Notes under the pieces: model-generated
What the model was told of the DNA's origin: nothing
What the model saw: the letters and a program-made list of their open reading frames with translations, nothing else
Databases searched by the model: none
DNA from: Sedimentitalea xiamensis
GTDB lineage: Bacteria; Pseudomonadota; Alphaproteobacteria; Rhodobacterales; Rhodobacteraceae
DNA: 64,000 nt
Assembly: GCF_030164465.1 (NCBI RefSeq)
Contig: NZ_JASNJE010000015.1
Span: 1 to 64,000, forward strand
Direction: 5' to 3'
In this document: in pieces, positions 1 to 9,046 of the stretch
Layout of the letters: the number at the start of each line of letters is the position of its first letter
Position numbering within the stretch: the stretch's first letter is position 1
Program-made: the position numbers and the translations under genes

Positions 1-39
1 ACCGCGTCCGAAGCGCGCCTGGCAGTGGTGCTGACATGA
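1..39 (+). CDS. possible C-terminal end of an upstream gene (partial)
   Basis: Frame 1 reads T-A-S-E-A-R-L-A-V-V-L-T and then TGA at 37-39. A small hairpin follows directly, which would suit the end of a plus-strand gene entering from the left. Only 12 codons are visible, so no family can be assigned and the reading may be chance. Confidence 0.3.
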   Translation, partial: TASEARLAVVLT

Positions 40-41
40 AA

Positions 42-60
42 CATCCTCCTGAAAAGGATG
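42..60 (+). terminator. weak hairpin after the left-edge frame
   Basis: CATCCT (42-47) and AGGATG (55-60) are perfect inverted repeats around a 7-base loop. There is no T run behind the stem, so this is at best a weak terminator for a gene ending at 39. Confidence 0.25.
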
Positions 61-80
61 AATCACAATCGACCCCTCAA

Positions 81-108
81 GGGAATCCCCAGCGACTCAG
101 GGTTTCCC
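81..108 (-). terminator. hairpin downstream of the mltB-type gene
   Basis: GGGAATCCC (81-89) faces GGGTTTCCC (100-108) with one central mismatch and a 10-base loop. It lies 10 bases past the stop of the minus-strand transglycosylase. No clear U tract follows. Confidence 0.35.
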
Positions 109-117
109 CGAAATGCT

Positions 118-1344
118 TTAGCGCAAGCGGTTGAGCAGATCCAGAGTCGGCTGGCCGGTGGCGGGCAGGCCGACGCTGCGCTGGTAGGCGCTGATCGCGG
201 CCTCGGACTTCGACCCGATCACGCCATCCGCACCATCGGTATCAAAGCCCGCCGCCGTCAGACGGCGTTGCAATTCCTTGCGGTCGTCCAGGGTCATTCC
301 ATTGGCATCCGGCGGAAAACCGCCCCGGATGGGAGGGCCGCCGACGATCCGGTCGGACAGGTGCCCGATCCCGATGACGTAGCTTTCCGAGTTGTTGTAG
401 CGGGTGATGACAGCGAAATTGCGGAAGGTCATGAACGCCGGGCCATTGGCCCCGGCCGGGATGATGATCGACGCGGGGCCATAGTCCGGCACGGCGCGCC
501 CGTCCATGTCGCGCACGCCCATTGCCGCCCATTGCGAAGGACTGCGCGTGCTGCCGCGCCCGAAGGGGCCGGAAAATCCCGGGGGCAGGCGCACTTCGAC
601 CCCCCAGGGCTGACCCCGCGTCCAGCCGCTTTTCGCGAGATAGGCGGCGGCTGACGCCAATGCATCCGTGGGATCGTCCGACCAGATGTCGCGCTTGCCA
701 TCGCCGCCGAAATCCACCGCATAGGCCTGATAGGAGGTCGGAATGAACTGGGTGTGCCCCATTGCACCCGCCCAGCTTCCCGTCATCCGGTCCGGCGTCA
801 CATCGCCGTTCTGAAGGATCTTGAGCGCGGCAATCAACTGGCTCTCGAAGAACGCGCCGCGGCGTCCGTCATAGGCCAGCGTCGACAGGGCCGAAACCAC
901 CTGGATGTCACCGCGCCGCTCTCCGTAGCGGCTTTCCAGCCCCCAGATCGCCGTGACCACCTCCTTTTCGACGCCGTAGCGGGATTCGATCTGGCCGAGC
1001 GTGTTGTTGTACTGGCGCAGTTTGGCCTTGCCGGCGCTGACCCGGTCGTCGGACGCGGCTATGGCGAGATAGTCTTCGAGGGACCGTTTGAATTCGGTCT
1101 GGTTGCGGTCGCGTTCGATCACGTCGGGAAGATAGCCTGCACCGCGAAACGCCCGGTCGATCGTGGCCTGCGATATGCCCTGCGCCGCGGCGCGGCTTTT
1201 GAACCCTGCAACCCAGGCATCGTAGCCGGCGTTCGGGACCGGGCGCATCGGCGAGGATGCGGTTTGCGTCACGCTTCCTCCCGAACAGGCCGTCAACAGC
1301 GTTGCCGCCATGCCAAGACCTACGGCGCGTCGCGAAATTCGCAT
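118..1344 (-). CDS. lytic murein transglycosylase, MltB type, lipoprotein
   Basis: This 408-residue protein belongs to the membrane-bound lytic transglycosylases that cleave peptidoglycan glycan strands to 1,6-anhydro-muropeptides. The N-terminus has an Arg-rich start, a hydrophobic stretch and the lipobox LLTAC, so it should be a lipidated periplasmic protein. An SLT_2 (MltB) domain fills roughly residues 40-320; the motif WGLESRYG near residue 135 carries the expected catalytic glutamate. The last 60 residues form a PG_binding_1 domain ending in LDLLNRLR. It is divergent from smpB. The domain order is typical of alphaproteobacterial MltB-like enzymes; the exact subfamily was not resolved. 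Confidence 0.93.
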   Translation of the reverse strand: MRISRRAVGLGMAATLLTACSGGSVTQTASSPMRPVPNAGYDAWVAGFKSRAAAQGISQATIDRAFRGAGYLPDVIERDRNQTEFKRSLEDYLAIAASDDRVSAGKAKLRQYNNTLGQIESRYGVEKEVVTAIWGLESRYGERRGDIQVVSALSTLAYDGRRGAFFESQLIAALKILQNGDVTPDRMTGSWAGAMGHTQFIPTSYQAYAVDFGGDGKRDIWSDDPTDALASAAAYLAKSGWTRGQPWGVEVRLPPGFSGPFGRGSTRSPSQWAAMGVRDMDGRAVPDYGPASIIIPAGANGPAFMTFRNFAVITRYNNSESYVIGIGHLSDRIVGGPPIRGGFPPDANGMTLDDRKELQRRLTAAGFDTDGADGVIGSKSEAAISAYQRSVGLPATGQPTLDLLNRLR

Positions 1345-1502
1345 TCTGGTGTCTCCTGCTCGTCAGACCTGGCTTTTCGCCTTGGTGCAATCCTTACCCG
1401 ACCGGCGGTCGCAAACAAGGCAAAGTCGGACGGACTGGCGGGATTCCCCGGTTTTCAGTGCCCGCTTGCGCCAGCGCGCGCGAGCGCCTACATCTCCGCC
1501 CT

Positions 1503-1979
1503 ATGGCAAAGACGACATCAGACCCCAACTACAAGGTGATCGCCGAAAACCGGCGGGCGCGGTTCGATTATGCCATCGAAGACGATCTGGAATGCGGGAT
1601 CCTGCTGGAAGGGTCCGAGGTCAAATCGCTGCGACAGGGCGGGGCCAATATCGCCGAAAGTTATGCTTCGGTCGAGGACGGCGAACTCTGGCTGATCAAC
1701 AGCTATATCGCGCCCTATGATCAGGCGAAGACCTTTCGCCATGAAGAACGCCGCCGCCGCAAGCTCCTCGTGTCGCGAAAGGAACTGTCGAACCTATGGA
1801 ACGCGACCCAGCGCAAGGGCATGACGCTGGTGCCGATCGTGATGTATTTCAATCACGCAGGTCTGGCCAAGCTGAAAATCGGCATCGCCAAGGGCAAGAA
1901 ACATCACGACAAGCGCGAAACCGAAGCCAAGCGCGACTGGTCCCGTCAGAAACAACGGCTGCTCAAGGACAACCGCTGA
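1503..1979 (+). CDS. smpB: SsrA-binding protein SmpB
   Basis: SmpB binds tmRNA and delivers it to stalled ribosomes for trans-translation. The 158-residue product starts [20 protein letters not shown] and contains the family signatures ([29 protein letters not shown]) followed by the basic C-terminal tail ([14 protein letters not shown]) that reaches into the mRNA channel. Length is normal. The same frame is open upstream, but the homology begins at the ATG at 1503. No Shine-Dalgarno is visible just before it, so the message may be leaderless or have a very short leader. No ssrA gene is seen nearby. Confidence 0.97.
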   Translation: MAKTTSDPNYKVIAENRRARFDYAIEDDLECGILLEGSEVKSLRQGGANIAESYASVEDGELWLINSYIAPYDQAKTFRHEERRRRKLLVSRKELSNLWNATQRKGMTLVPIVMYFNHAGLAKLKIGIAKGKKHHDKRETEAKRDWSRQKQRLLKDNR

Positions 1980-1980
1980 G

Positions 1981-2001
1981 CGCCAGTGCCGTCCAGTGGC
2001 G
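1981..2001. terminator. hairpin between convergent smpB and porin genes
   Basis: CGCCAGTG (1981-1988) faces CAGTGGCG (1994-2001): an 8-bp stem with one mismatch and a 5-base loop. It sits in the 23-base gap between two converging genes and could serve both. There is no T run. Confidence 0.4.
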
Positions 2002-2002
2002 A

Positions 2003-3067
2003 CTAGAAGGCGTATTTCACCGCCAGTTGGACGCGATCCGCGTCAAAACTGATGCCGTCTCCCTGCTGTCGCGTGCCGGTGTAATATTCCGCCATCAGCG
2101 TGGTGTTGCGGAACACGGTGTAGAAGGCGGACAGGTGCAGGCCGGTCAGTTCCTCGGTGTCCGCCCCGTTCGCCTCATCCTGCTTGAGCCAGCTCGCGGT
2201 CGCCGCCAACATGAGCCTGTCCGTGACATCGTGGGACAGGCTCAGGGCCGCGGCATTGACCCCGACCGCGCTGCCATTGATCAACAGCGCGTCGCCGGTC
2301 AGACCAGCGGCCAGAATGTCGGAAATGCCTTCGCCCGTGGTCACGTTGGCTTGCAGTTTGCCGCCGGACCAGGGGGTAAGGACGGTCGCGAGGTTGACGC
2401 CCCATCCCTCGAGCGCGCCTCCGGCGATCACGGTGTCCCGCCACAAACCGGATGCGCGCACCATGCCCAGGTCGAAACCGTAGCGGATCGCCAGCGTGTA
2501 GGCATAATCGTCGGAATTCGCGATGTCCTCTTCGACCGATGCGGACAGGATGACGTCGCTGATTCCGTCATAGGTGTATCGAACCTGCGGTGTCCGCGCG
2601 AAGGGCAGAGCGCCGGCGCCCTGGAAATCAACCGTCGGGGCAAGGTTTTTCACCGACATGAAGTTGGTCCAGTTCTGCCCGATCATCAGCCCATGCCACG
2701 ACACATAGGCATGGCGGAGCCGAAGATCATTGTCGGCGCCATAGAAATCGCCTTCGAACCTTGCGAACACGTCGTTCGGTCCGACGACATCGAAGCCGAT
2801 CCGGGTTTCGTTCAGCTGCTGGCGGTCGAAATCGCCCGCCTCCGGCCCATTCGGCAGGCCGATGGACTTGATCCCGCTGGTGGTTCGTCCCAGGTCATAG
2901 CCGTCGTCCCAGATGAAATCGGCCTTGATATAGCCATACAAGGTCACGGAAACACCGCCGCCCATATCAAGCGTCAGAGGGGAACGGGATTCTTCGGAAA
3001 CGGCGGGATGCGCAAATAGAAACAGGGTTCCAAAGGCAAATGCTCGGGGAATTAGGCGTGGGGGCAT
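2003..3067 (-). CDS. DcaP-like outer-membrane porin
   Basis: The 354-residue protein has a Sec signal peptide (hydrophobic stretch, cleavage after about residue 24). Its mature region is made of alternating beta strands and ends in phenylalanine (VKYAF), as outer-membrane barrels do. The segments LYGYIKADFIWD, GFDVVGPNDVFARFEGDFYG and the GQNWTNFM region resemble the DcaP-like porin family, which forms trimeric channels for organic acids. The substrate cannot be read from the sequence. It converges on smpB and has a Shine-Dalgarno (GGGAGA) upstream. It appears monocistronic. Confidence 0.85.
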   Translation of the reverse strand: MPPRLIPRAFAFGTLFLFAHPAVSEESRSPLTLDMGGGVSVTLYGYIKADFIWDDGYDLGRTTSGIKSIGLPNGPEAGDFDRQQLNETRIGFDVVGPNDVFARFEGDFYGADNDLRLRHAYVSWHGLMIGQNWTNFMSVKNLAPTVDFQGAGALPFARTPQVRYTYDGISDVILSASVEEDIANSDDYAYTLAIRYGFDLGMVRASGLWRDTVIAGGALEGWGVNLATVLTPWSGGKLQANVTTGEGISDILAAGLTGDALLINGSAVGVNAAALSLSHDVTDRLMLAATASWLKQDEANGADTEELTGLHLSAFYTVFRNTTLMAEYYTGTRQQGDGISFDADRVQLAVKYAF

Positions 3068-3421
3068 GTGGGGGTTCTCCCAACTGATCTGCCCAAAGCC
3101 TAGAACGTTTCATTTCGTCTTGGTGCGGAAAGACCTTTGGCGGACCCAGTTTTTCGACAGGCGTTGCCCACGAACAACGATGGTTCCACGACTCGCCTTG
3201 CCGGGTTCGCGCGTTTACGGCATGCGCCTTGTCTGCAAATGACGTTTGGCGCGGATCGAACCCAGCCCGCGTTTTCGCCTGTATGTGCTAACACAATCAA
3301 AGGCGGAGTAAGATTTTATCTTCACAGCTTTACTTGTAAAACTGTCGATGTATTAGCTGAGAATGTTACGAGGTGCGCGCGGAATAACCGCGTTTTTTGT
3401 TAACGAGGACCAGGAATTACC
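3068..3421. other. AT-richer intergenic region upstream of the VPLPA-CTERM gene
   Basis: These 354 bases carry no gene that I can support. The second half is clearly richer in A and T than its surroundings. It includes a small palindrome TTTACTTGTAAA (3329-3340) about 80 bases before the next start codon. The AGGA Shine-Dalgarno of the next gene lies at about 3411-3414. The palindrome could be an operator, but no known regulator site was recognised. Confidence 0.4.
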
Positions 3422-4159
3422 ATGAAAATCTTGAAAGCAAGCTTCATCGCCGCCGGGCTGACACTAACGTCTGGGGCGGTATCGGCCGCGACGTTGACCT
3501 ACGTCGGCGAAGGCGCGCGTGCGAATGTGACCGCGAAGGACAATACACCCAACGCCGGTCCAGACTATCCGGACTACATCAATCGTGCGGCCGCCAGTTT
3601 CCGGATGAAGGACGCGACGAATGCGCTCGGTCTGGGAACGGACTTCTTTGCATTCTGCCTCGACTTGGCCGGAGTTATCGCAAGCAGCGACAACTACGTC
3701 ATCAACAACGTCAATCCGTTCCAGCCGGTCCGCGTGTTGCAGCCGATCCAGCGGGCCAATGTCGAATTGCTCTTCGATGCCGCGTATGCGGATGTGGATG
3801 CGACGAACAGCACGGATGCTGCGGCGTTCCAGCTGGCCCTTTGGGAAGCCGGCTATGAAACGGCTGCGGGTCCGCTTTCCCTGACGTCGGGAAATCGTAT
3901 CGGCAGCGGTTCCACCGCGGCGATCACGGCGCGCGCCAATGAATTTCTCGGCTGGATGACCGGGACGGTCAGCGACCTGTTCACCGTCAATTTCCTAGAC
4001 GCGGACAGGGACAGCAGCCAGGATCTGGTGATGGCGGTCCGCAACCCGCCGTCGGGGGAAGAGCCGCCCACCGTTCCGGTGCCGGGCGCGGCGGTCCTGC
4101 TTCTCGGTGGGCTGGGCGCGCTGGGGGCTCTGCGCAAGCGGGGCAAGGCGAATTCCTGA
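3422..4159 (+). CDS. exported protein with VPLPA-type C-terminal sorting signal
   Basis: The 245-residue protein has an N-terminal signal peptide (positively charged start, hydrophobic core, Ala-rich cleavage site near residue 22). Its C-terminus has the tripartite PEP-CTERM/VPLPA pattern: VPVPGA, a hydrophobic Leu/Gly/Ala helix, then an Arg/Lys-rich tail (RKRGKANS). Such tails are recognised by exosortases and mark proteins sent to the cell surface, often together with exopolysaccharide. The body has no domain I recognise and contains only a single cysteine. No exosortase gene is in this window. A strong terminator follows. Confidence 0.88.
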   Translation: MKILKASFIAAGLTLTSGAVSAATLTYVGEGARANVTAKDNTPNAGPDYPDYINRAAASFRMKDATNALGLGTDFFAFCLDLAGVIASSDNYVINNVNPFQPVRVLQPIQRANVELLFDAAYADVDATNSTDAAAFQLALWEAGYETAAGPLSLTSGNRIGSGSTAAITARANEFLGWMTGTVSDLFTVNFLDADRDSSQDLVMAVRNPPSGEEPPTVPVPGAAVLLLGGLGALGALRKRGKANS

Positions 4160-4199
4160 TCGCTTCCGCGACCCGCTGCACCGATCCAACTCCAACGCG

Positions 4200-4229
4200 A
4201 AAAAAGGCATCGGCAACGGTGCCTTTTTT
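4200..4229 (+). terminator. rho-independent terminator
   Basis: AAAAAAGGCA (4200-4209) and TGCCTTTTTT (4220-4229) form a perfect 10-bp stem around a 10-base loop and end in a T run. This is the clearest intrinsic terminator in the window. Because of the A and T tracts on both sides it could also work on the minus strand. Confidence 0.85.
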
Positions 4230-4455
4230 GGCGGCGTAATACTTTTCGTGCGCCTTGATTGGACTTGCCTTGGGATCACGGGATAATGAGGCGCGGCACG
4301 GGCGATGACGGCAAGGAGTTGGCCGAATTGCAGGGCCTCGCGCCGGCCCTATTCCTTTTGAGGGTCAAAGCGCCCGAAAAACGGGGAAAGAAAGACTTTG
4401 CCGCCACAAGTGACGGGTGGCGGTCGGGAACGATCCAGGGTCCAATGTTCTCTAC

Positions 4456-5484
4456 CTAATGCAATGAACCTGTTTTGAAATGCCGTGGCGTCCTGCCGGT
4501 CCAGCGTTTCACTGCACGGGTCAGGGCGGCCTGATGCGCATAGCCCAGTTCCTGTGCGAGACCCTGAAGGGACTGCGCCGTTCCACCGCTGAGACGCGCG
4601 ATCGCCAGTTCCGCTCGGGTGCGGTCGATCACTTCGGACAGTGTCGTGCCCTCTTCCTTCAGGCGCCGGCGCAGCGTCCGCGCGCTTACGCCGGCAGCGC
4701 TCGCGACCGAGTCGATCGAAGGGAAAGCAAAGGGCAGCATGCTTGCCACGAGCGTGCCGATATTCTCGGCCAGCGTCTCGCCGGCACCTATCGTGTCCCA
4801 CGGTTCATCGGCCGGTGCGCCTGTCATCGCGCCGGAATGGTCCGGCATGACCCGATCCGCGGTTTCGTCCGGTATGTCGAGTTCCAATCGCCCGCCCTCC
4901 GCAGGGTGGATACTCTCGCCGAGCCAGGGGTGCAGATGGTTCAAAGCTGCAACGGGGTGCGGCGTCATCACAACGCGCGAAATGCACTGCGTCGTCCCGC
5001 CAGCCGCGCGACAGACGCCCTCCACGAGGGCGGCGACGTATTGCTGTACCAGGTGCCGCGCCTCCGGGTCTCCGATATTCGCGGCCCACCCGTCTCCGAC
5101 GCGAACGAACCCATCGCAGTCCTCCACGGTGAAGATCTCGTGTGTGCAGTGTCGCGGCATGTTGCGGGCGATATTGTGAAGCCCCGCGCGCACGGTCGGC
5201 CCAGCCAGGCCCATCGCTCCGATCGGACCGATTTCGAATACTCCGCGGTCCCTGGCGATCCTGAATGGCGCGTCCGGACCCGAGGCTCTGGCGGCTTCGA
5301 CGAGCAGCCGGACCGCCCCGCGCAAGGGAACCGGAAGTAGCGGGCTATCGTCCGGCACCCAGGCCAACCCGGATCGTTCGAACAACGGATGCGGATCAAT
5401 GCCCTGCTCGGACAACCACCGCCGTATCGGCGCGGTTGCGGCGGCGCGTATGAGAGGGATCGATCGTGAAAAGGCCATACGCAT
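4456..5484 (-). CDS. AraC-family transcriptional regulator
   Basis: This 342-residue protein has an N-terminal arabinose-binding-like regulatory domain (about residues 20-205, typical of the OruR/ArgR-like group). A C-terminal AraC helix-turn-helix pair spans about residues 235-335 (SAAGVSARTLRRRLKEEG, LAQELGYAHQAALTRAVKRW). It is divergent from the arylsulfatase gene with 191 bases between the starts, so it is the natural candidate to control that gene; this is inference from position. Two in-frame ATGs (5484 and 5478) are possible starts. Confidence 0.92.
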   Translation of the reverse strand: MRMAFSRSIPLIRAAATAPIRRWLSEQGIDPHPLFERSGLAWVPDDSPLLPVPLRGAVRLLVEAARASGPDAPFRIARDRGVFEIGPIGAMGLAGPTVRAGLHNIARNMPRHCTHEIFTVEDCDGFVRVGDGWAANIGDPEARHLVQQYVAALVEGVCRAAGGTTQCISRVVMTPHPVAALNHLHPWLGESIHPAEGGRLELDIPDETADRVMPDHSGAMTGAPADEPWDTIGAGETLAENIGTLVASMLPFAFPSIDSVASAAGVSARTLRRRLKEEGTTLSEVIDRTRAELAIARLSGGTAQSLQGLAQELGYAHQAALTRAVKRWTGRTPRHFKTGSLH

Positions 5485-5535
5485 AGCCTAGGGGAAAGGC
5501 GTCATGGCCCCAAATGTTAAATTCGGGCCTCCGCT

Positions 5536-5549
5536 TTGATCTGCATCAA
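5536..5549. promoter_or_regulatory. FNR/FnrL-type operator
   Basis: TTGATCTGCATCAA is a perfect match to the FNR-family consensus TTGAT-N4-ATCAA. It lies 126 bases before the arylsulfatase start and 51 bases before the divergent AraC-family gene. In Rhodobacterales such boxes bind FnrL or related Crp/Fnr regulators and respond to oxygen or nitric oxide. Which of the two genes it serves is not shown. Confidence 0.7.
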
Positions 5550-5675
5550 ACTTCCCGCCGCGTCAGGGTGCAAGGCTTCCGCCGTGCTTCGGACATCGTC
5601 TCCCCCGCATCCCGGTTCGGGCCGGGCGACGCCCCTGCGCTCCGGCTTTTGAGAAACGATGAAAGGAGACCTTCG

Positions 5676-8177
5676 ATGATTGCAGGAACACGAGCGATGG
5701 CGTTCGTGATGGCCGCCGGGATGCTGACCCTGCCGCCAGCGGGCGGAGCCGTCGCCCAGATGACGCCCGGCGCACCCGGCGCCACCACGACCATCGACGG
5801 GCGCCAACTGCCCCCTCTGCCGCTGCCCTTCGGCGGCACGATTGCCGAGCAGGCGGAGAAGTCCACGCCGTGGTGGCCTCCGCAGGTCGTGCCCCCGAAG
5901 AACGCGCCGAACGTCCTGCTCATCATCACCGACGATGCGGGCTTTGGCGTGCCGAGCACCTTCGGCGGCGTCATTCCGACTTCGACGATGGACGCGCTTG
6001 CCGCCGAAGGGCTGCGCTTCACCAATATTCATTCCACCGCACTCTGCTCGCCCACCCGCGCGGCTCTGATCACCGGGCGCAACCATCATTCGGTCGGCTT
6101 CGGCGTGATTTCGGAGCAATCGACGGGCTATCCCGGCTACAACTCCGTCATCCCCGATGACAAGGCGACGATCGGACGGATCCTGCTCGACAACGGTTAC
6201 AGCACCTCGTGGTTCGGAAAGGATCACAACACGCCTGCCTTCCAAGCCAGCCAGTCCGGCCCCTTCGATCTCTGGCCGACGGGTTTGGGTTTCGAGTATT
6301 TCTACGGCTTCGTCGGCGGCGACTCGAACCAGTGGCAGCCGAACCTTTTCCGCAACACCACGCAGATCTACCCGTTCGATGGCAATCCCGAGTGGAATCT
6401 CGTTACCGGCATGGCCAACGACGCCATCGACTGGATCACCCGGATGCACCAGATCGACCCTGGCAAGCCCTTCTTCGTGAAATACGCCCCCGGCGCGACG
6501 CACGCGCCGCACCATCCGACCAAGGAATGGGTGGAGAAGATCGAGGCAATGAACCTCTTTGACGACGGCTATGAGGCGCTGCGCCAGACCATCTTCGAGA
6601 ACCAGAAAAAGATGGGGCTCGTGCCCGAGGACGCGACATTGACGCCCTGGCCCGCCGACAAGCTGAAGCCGTGGGACCAGCTCAGCGACGATGAAAAGAA
6701 GCTTTTCATCCGGCAGGTTGAGGTCTTTGCCGCCTACGCAGCCTACAGCGACCATGAAATCGGTCGCGTGATCGACGCCATCGACGCGATCGGCGAACTC
6801 GATGACACGCTGATCTTCTACATCAACGGCGACAACGGCACTTCGGCCGAAGGCGGCCCGATGGGCACGCCGAATGAGGTCGCCTTCTTCAATGGCCTGA
6901 ACGAGCTGCCTGTCGAAACCCAGATGAAATGGTACGATGTCTGGGGCACCGAAGCGACCTACAACCACATGTCGGCCGGCTGGTCCTGGGCTTTCGACAC
7001 GCCGTTCGACTGGTTCAAGCAGAACGCCTCGCGGCTTGGTGGCATCCGGCAGAACATGGTCGTTTCGTGGCCGAACGGCATCACCGACAAGGGCGGCAAG
7101 CGCGACCAGTTCATGCATGTGATCGACGTGGTTCCGACGATCCTCGAAGTGTCGGGTATCAACGCGCCGCTGGAAGTCGATGGCATCCTGCAGCACCCGA
7201 TCGAAGGAACGAGCTTCGCCTACACCTTCGATACGGCGAATGCCGATGCGCCGAGCCGCCACACCACCCAGTATTTCGAGATGATGGGCCAGTGGGCACT
7301 CTATCGGGAGGGCTGGCTGCTCAGCACCAAGGTCAACCGCGCGCCGTGGGAAGCCTTTGGAGCCGCCAATCCCGATCCGCTGAACAATCAGGTGCTGGAA
7401 CTCTACGACCTCACCAAGGACATGAACCAGACGACGGACGTTGCCGCGGATCACCCCGACAAGGTGAAGGAGTTGAAGGCGCTCTTCATCGAAGAGGCGC
7501 AGAAATATCAAGTCTTTCCGATGGACGCGTCGGTCGGGAAACGCGTTGCCGCGCCGCGCCCCAACATCACCGCCGGAAGGACGGAATTCGTCTACACTCG
7601 GCCGATGACGGGCCTGCCGCAGGGTGACTCGCCCAGCCTGCTGAACAGTTCCTATACGATCACCGCAGAGATTGACGTGCCTGCGGGCGGCGCCGAGGGC
7701 ATGATCCTGACCTCCGGCGGACGCTTCGCGGGCTACGGCTTCTATCTGCTCAAGGGAAAACCCGTGTTCACCTGGAACATGCTCGACCTGGAGCGGATCC
7801 GGTGGGAGGGGGCGGACGCGCTGTCCCCCGGCAGACACACGGTCGAATTCGACTTCAGGTATGACGGGCTCGGCGCGGAGACGCTTGCCTACGACAGCAT
7901 GAGCGGCCTCGGCAAGAGCGGGACCGGCACGCTGAAGGTCGATGGAGCCGTCGTCGATACGAAGGAGATGAAGAACACCATTCCCATGATCCTGCAGTGG
8001 GACGAGGCGTTCGACATCGGCTCAGACACGCTCACCGGCGTCTATGACACAGACTACAAGCCACCGTTCCCGCTGACGGCGACGCTCGAGAAGCTGACGA
8101 TCAAGGTGGACCGCCCGAAGCTGAGTGAAGCCGATATCAAGAAACTCGAAGATGCGGAACAACGCGCCAGCGACTAG
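5676..8177 (+). CDS. secreted arylsulfatase (formylglycine-dependent)
   Basis: The 833-residue enzyme hydrolyses sulfate esters. After a signal peptide (cleavage near the Ala-rich AVAQ), a sulfatase domain (PF00884) starts at NVLLIITDDAGFG. Cys124 in LCSPTRAALITGR is the residue converted to formylglycine (C-x-P-x-R motif), and NGDNGTSAEG supplies the later metal ligands. About 200 C-terminal residues form a beta-rich extension seen in long arylsulfatases. The start at 5676 is preferred because it follows a good Shine-Dalgarno (AAAGGAG) and begins the signal peptide; an upstream in-frame start exists. No sulfatase-modifying enzyme is encoded in the window. Substrate unknown. Confidence 0.94.
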   Translation: MIAGTRAMAFVMAAGMLTLPPAGGAVAQMTPGAPGATTTIDGRQLPPLPLPFGGTIAEQAEKSTPWWPPQVVPPKNAPNVLLIITDDAGFGVPSTFGGVIPTSTMDALAAEGLRFTNIHSTALCSPTRAALITGRNHHSVGFGVISEQSTGYPGYNSVIPDDKATIGRILLDNGYSTSWFGKDHNTPAFQASQSGPFDLWPTGLGFEYFYGFVGGDSNQWQPNLFRNTTQIYPFDGNPEWNLVTGMANDAIDWITRMHQIDPGKPFFVKYAPGATHAPHHPTKEWVEKIEAMNLFDDGYEALRQTIFENQKKMGLVPEDATLTPWPADKLKPWDQLSDDEKKLFIRQVEVFAAYAAYSDHEIGRVIDAIDAIGELDDTLIFYINGDNGTSAEGGPMGTPNEVAFFNGLNELPVETQMKWYDVWGTEATYNHMSAGWSWAFDTPFDWFKQNASRLGGIRQNMVVSWPNGITDKGGKRDQFMHVIDVVPTILEVSGINAPLEVDGILQHPIEGTSFAYTFDTANADAPSRHTTQYFEMMGQWALYREGWLLSTKVNRAPWEAFGAANPDPLNNQVLELYDLTKDMNQTTDVAADHPDKVKELKALFIEEAQKYQVFPMDASVGKRVAAPRPNITAGRTEFVYTRPMTGLPQGDSPSLLNSSYTITAEIDVPAGGAEGMILTSGGRFAGYGFYLLKGKPVFTWNMLDLERIRWEGADALSPGRHTVEFDFRYDGLGAETLAYDSMSGLGKSGTGTLKVDGAVVDTKEMKNTIPMILQWDEAFDIGSDTLTGVYDTDYKPPFPLTATLEKLTIKVDRPKLSEADIKKLEDAEQRASD

Positions 8178-8575
8178 GGCTTCGGGACACGAGCACATCC
8201 GGTCCGCCATCGGCCGGGTGTGCTTCAAATGCCGCGATCCGTAGAATGGTTCGGCCTCGGAGAACTGCTTTCGGACGATGCAGCGCGGTTTTCCCGCCGA
8301 GGGCTAGAACCCGGTCGCCTTGGCGGAAGGGGCTTGAACGGGATAGACGGTTGTCCACGCCATGCCGGGGTCGTGCCGATGCCGGTCCACAGGGGGATAG
8401 GGAAGCGCCGAAGAACCAGCCCTGAAACATGTCCGGGCCGCGAAACCCGCGAAGTCCAGAGATTCGCGGGCTGCGGCCGGGCCGGGGCAGAACGCATTCA
8501 AAGTCTTCCAGGGACTTGATCCTTTCGGGGAAGGTTTCTCTGCCCCTGGTGGCTGTGCGGCCGGGAAAAGCGAGG
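8178..8575. other. intergenic region without supported genes
   Basis: About 400 bases between the converging arylsulfatase and cupin genes. Several frames stay open on both strands, as expected for GC-rich DNA, but none gives a recognisable protein or has a convincing ribosome-binding site. It could hold a decayed gene. I see no clear terminator. Confidence 0.4.
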
Positions 8576-9046
8576 TTACTGGCTAACGGGATTGTCCGCC
8601 GGGTCCATGTAGGTGATGTCAAAGGGTCCGGGGCCGTGGATCTGGACGATGGTTTCGGCCGTGGTCCAGGCGAAGTGCGGATGGCCCGCGGGCATCTCCA
8701 CGAAACCGCCGGCCTTCAGCAGCGTGCCGGCATTGATGTCCAGTTTCTTGCCGTGACCGACGTTGAATTCACCCGCGATCACCGTGATCAACTCGTCACC
8801 GGAGTGGATATGCGCGGGCACGTCGTACCCTGCGGGAAACTTCAGGCGCAGGACGAACCAACCTTCGGCAAAAGGGTTGCCGGACAAGACGGCGATTTCG
8901 GCGCCGGCGGGCAGAACCGCAGGTGCCGGGACCCATTCGGCCGTCTCGGCAACATACGGCGCCGGGGCGTGGTCGTTCTGAGCCTGCGCGGCACTGGCCG
9001 CGGCAAAGGTCACGAGGGCGGTAACGAGAGAGGTCTTGAAGGTCAT
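8576..9046 (-). CDS. exported cupin-domain protein
   Basis: The 156-residue protein has a signal peptide (TALVTFAAASAAQA, cleaved near residue 22) and a single cupin_2 barrel. The motif VPAHIHSGDELITVIAGEF provides the two histidines and glutamate of cupin motif 1, and MPAGHPHFAW fits motif 2, so a bound metal is likely. Function is unknown; homologues are annotated only as cupin proteins. The start at 9046 is chosen because the signal peptide begins there and AAGGACC precedes it. The frame is open further upstream. Its start codon overlaps the stop of a possible 53-codon upstream frame. Confidence 0.85.
   Translation of the reverse strand: MTFKTSLVTALVTFAAASAAQAQNDHAPAPYVAETAEWVPAPAVLPAGAEIAVLSGNPFAEGWFVLRLKFPAGYDVPAHIHSGDELITVIAGEFNVGHGKKLDINAGTLLKAGGFVEMPAGHPHFAWTTAETIVQIHGPGPFDITYMDPADNPVSQ

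Noticed and set aside
5517-7838. Long open frame on the minus strand opposite the arylsulfatase
   Set aside because: The product is rich in Arg, Gly, His and Val without any domain; it is the complement of a clear sulfatase gene.
8178-8575. A decayed gene or mobile-element remnant downstream of the arylsulfatase
   Set aside because: No transposase motif, terminal inverted repeat or target duplication could be seen, and no frame gives a recognisable fragment.
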